This document shows positions 7,169-8,589 of a stretch of 8,589 bases of DNA, one piece after another; positions within the stretch are counted from its first letter, which is position 1, and every line of letters starts with the position of its first letter. This DNA comes from Bacteroidota bacterium (GTDB lineage Bacteria; Bacteroidota; Ignavibacteria; Ignavibacteriales; Ignavibacteriaceae). The stretch covers positions 1-8,589 of the forward strand of contig JAEXTA010000050.1 in NCBI GenBank assembly GCA_023453665.1, read 5' to 3'. A program made the translations under genes and the position numbers. The notes beneath the pieces were generated by a model. The model had not been told where the DNA came from, did not search any database, and saw only the letters and a program-made list of their open reading frames with translations.

Positions 7169-8203
7169 TCATTCTAATCTTTTTTTTAATGTATAGATAT
7201 TATCTATTTCAGAAGGATCATAACCTCGCAACAGGGCTGTGTAATAAGTTATCCAATCACCTAAAAAAATCAAATCCAATAATCTTACCTTTAGATTTTT
7301 TTCATTGCTCTTCAGTTCAAGAATTTCAACTCCAACCGATGCTAATAATTCTGAACATATATTGAATCTTTTTTGTATCTGAGGAGGATATGTGTTATCC
7401 TTTATATAAATTATTTTTGCGTGGATATTTTTAGGAAGATGTGATTCCCATCCAATTATTTCATTGTGGTTCATTTCAGGAATGACATTGTGGAATGCAT
7501 GAAGTTTAGAGTTTTCATTAAACTGACATTTTAACCTGTATCCTACAGCATATGTGATATCAGCAGCTGAATAAATAACAGGAATATATCCAATCATCTT
7601 CTGAGCAAATTCCAAAGCTGTGTTACCTTCAGCTGAATATGCTTTTCCGCTCTTCTTCCAAATTTCGATGATCTTTTTAACAACTGTATTTTGTTTGTCA
7701 ATTAAATATAATGTTTGAAGTACTTTTAAAAGTGAAAAGAAACTTAAACCAAGTGAATAACGAGGCTGAAATCCTTCCTGCAATCTTACAACCGGAATTT
7801 TATTCTGTTTAGCTATCTCTCCGATCTTTCCACCGGTTGTTATGCATACAATTTTACATTTCTTTTTTATGCCTTCATTCAAAACCGAAATTGTTTCTTC
7901 TGTATTTCCTGAATAGGAAGAAACAATTAGTAAAGTGTTTTTATTGGCAAAAGGCGGAAGTGAATAATTCCTGTTAACCAGGATTGGAATTTTTTGTTCA
8001 TCGCAAATGAAATTTAATAAAAGATCAGCACTGATTGCCGAACCGCCTAATCCTGAAATAATGACATTTCTAAATTTTGAATCCTCTAGTGAGGAGAGTT
8101 TTATTTTATTATTCCAGGCATACTCAACCTGTTTATATGTGTTGACTAAAACATCAAACTGATTTTGAGGATCATACTTTTTAACATACTCTTTAATTGT
8201 CAT
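7169..8203 (-). CDS. Bifunctional phosphoglucose/phosphomannose isomerase (SIS family)
   Basis: The enzyme interconverts glucose-6-phosphate or mannose-6-phosphate with fructose-6-phosphate, linking glycolysis with mannose-sugar synthesis in the cytoplasm. The 344-residue length fits the family first described in archaea and also found in several bacterial phyla. Two SIS (sugar isomerase) domains are present. Visible motifs are the phosphate-binding GLGGSAISAD (51-60) and SSYSGNTEET (95-104), the QPRYSLG block (146-152), and a catalytic region with Glu230 in FNENSK and His246 in MNHNEI. Their 16-residue separation equals that of the catalytic Glu203 and His219 reported for the Pyrobaculum enzyme. 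The ATG start lies 7 bp after ptsI, and an AGGA overlaps the ptsI stop. The 3' end carries an A8 run, which I take as normal coding sequence. Dual specificity is inferred from the family, not seen. Confidence 0.95.
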   Translation of the reverse strand: MTIKEYVKKYDPQNQFDVLVNTYKQVEYAWNNKIKLSSLEDSKFRNVIISGLGGSAISADLLLNFICDEQKIPILVNRNYSLPPFANKNTLLIVSSYSGNTEETISVLNEGIKKKCKIVCITTGGKIGEIAKQNKIPVVRLQEGFQPRYSLGLSFFSLLKVLQTLYLIDKQNTVVKKIIEIWKKSGKAYSAEGNTALEFAQKMIGYIPVIYSAADITYAVGYRLKCQFNENSKLHAFHNVIPEMNHNEIIGWESHLPKNIHAKIIYIKDNTYPPQIQKRFNICSELLASVGVEILELKSNEKNLKVRLLDLIFLGDWITYYTALLRGYDPSEIDNIYTLKKRLE

Positions 8204-8208
8204 TTAAA

Positions 8209-8212
8209 TCCT
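8209..8212 (-). promoter_or_regulatory. Ribosome-binding site overlapping the ptsI stop codon
   Basis: The minus strand reads ATAGGATTTAAATG across 8214-8201. The AGGA lies five bases before the ATG of the isomerase and shares bases with the TAG stop of ptsI. A ribosome finishing ptsI would be close to this start, so coupled translation is likely (inference). Confidence 0.55.
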
Positions 8213-8589
8213 ATAAAATATTTCGTGTTCTGAAAATTGAATTATCTTTAAAGAATTTTTCTATCCTTTCAACTATTTCACCTTCGTGAGAGAATGTAAG
8301 ACATTCATTTGCGAGTTCTTTTGCTTTTTTAAATTCTAAAGATGTTATTATTCTTTTTGCGTACAGAATTGTCGCAGGTGACATACTTAGTGAATCAAGC
8401 CCCAATCCTAACAACAGTGGAAGAGCTAAGGTGTCAGCAGCCATCTCACCGCAAAGACTGACAGGTTTATGTTCTTTTTTTGCTTCAGAAACTATGTGAC
8501 TAATTGTTCTGACTACAACAGGACTGAATTCCTGGTAAAGTTCAGAAACAAGATCATTTCCACGATCAACAGCCATCATATATTGAATC
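8211..8589 (-). CDS. ptsI: Phosphoenolpyruvate-protein phosphotransferase (enzyme I), C-terminal part, truncated by window edge
   Basis: Enzyme I passes phosphate from phosphoenolpyruvate to HPr, the first step of the bacterial phosphotransferase system. About 125 C-terminal residues are visible and the frame stays open to the right edge, so the N-terminal phosphohistidine domain is outside. The visible part begins at IQYMMAVDRGNDL, the highly conserved barrel motif, and includes VSLCGEMAAD, whose Cys is the catalytic proton-donor cysteine (equivalent to Cys502 of the E. coli enzyme). LPLLLGLGLDSLSMSPATI, just downstream, is also conserved. There are 79 residues between the cysteine and the stop, against about 73 in E. 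coli, so the C-terminus is complete. The isomerase gene follows after 7 bp, probably in the same transcript. Whether this PTS transports sugar or is only regulatory depends on genes not in this window. Confidence 0.95.
   Translation of the reverse strand, partial: IQYMMAVDRGNDLVSELYQEFSPVVVRTISHIVSEAKKEHKPVSLCGEMAADTLALPLLLGLGLDSLSMSPATILYAKRIITSLEFKKAKELANECLTFSHEGEIVERIEKFFKDNSIFRTRNIL

Noticed and set aside
7180..7187. Run of eight A (minus strand) near the end of the isomerase gene, a possible slippage site
   Set aside because: It encodes part of Leu-Lys-Lys-Arg at the normal C-terminus. Slippage would change only the last few residues, and such runs are common in AT-rich genomes.

Overview
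This window looks like chromosomal DNA from an AT-rich, free-living bacterium with an outer membrane, most plausibly of the Bacteroidota/Chlorobi/Ignavibacteria group. That placement is inference. It rests on AT-rich codon use, mostly weak or absent Shine-Dalgarno sequences, a signal-peptided BamA-type barrel protein, a PEGA protein and a bifunctional phosphoglucose/phosphomannose isomerase. I see no mobile element, CRISPR array, RNA gene, or strong terminator.

All nine genes lie on the minus strand and are packed tightly, so transcription runs from high to low coordinates. The order is: 3' end of ptsI (enzyme I of the phosphotransferase system, running off the right edge); a 7-bp gap; a phosphoglucose/phosphomannose isomerase; a 51-bp gap; a 939-codon protein joining a zinc-peptidase-like domain, a six-bladed TolB-like propeller and a BamA-like barrel; a 13-bp overlap; a PQQ-propeller lipoprotein; a 17-bp overlap; a PEGA-domain membrane protein; a 27-bp gap; prmC; a 4-bp overlap; dtd; a 39-bp gap; a small alkaline-phosphatase-superfamily enzyme; a 4-bp overlap; and the 5' end of a membrane protein resembling ComEC (running off the left edge).

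Three parts can be read. The right part (ptsI and the isomerase) is sugar-phosphate metabolism and its phosphorelay control. The middle part (about 2453-7117) is the most interesting: three exported proteins with overlapping reading frames, predicted to sit in the outer membrane, on a membrane as a lipoprotein, and in the inner membrane. They could form one envelope-spanning assembly or protein-processing unit, but their function cannot be assigned from sequence. The left part is housekeeping: release-factor methylation (PrmC), D-aminoacyl-tRNA proofreading (Dtd), an unassigned metal-dependent phosphatase or mutase, and a possible DNA-uptake channel.

No gene-free stretch exceeds 51 bases. The whole window could be one long transcript, with the 51-bp gap before the middle module the likeliest place for an internal promoter.
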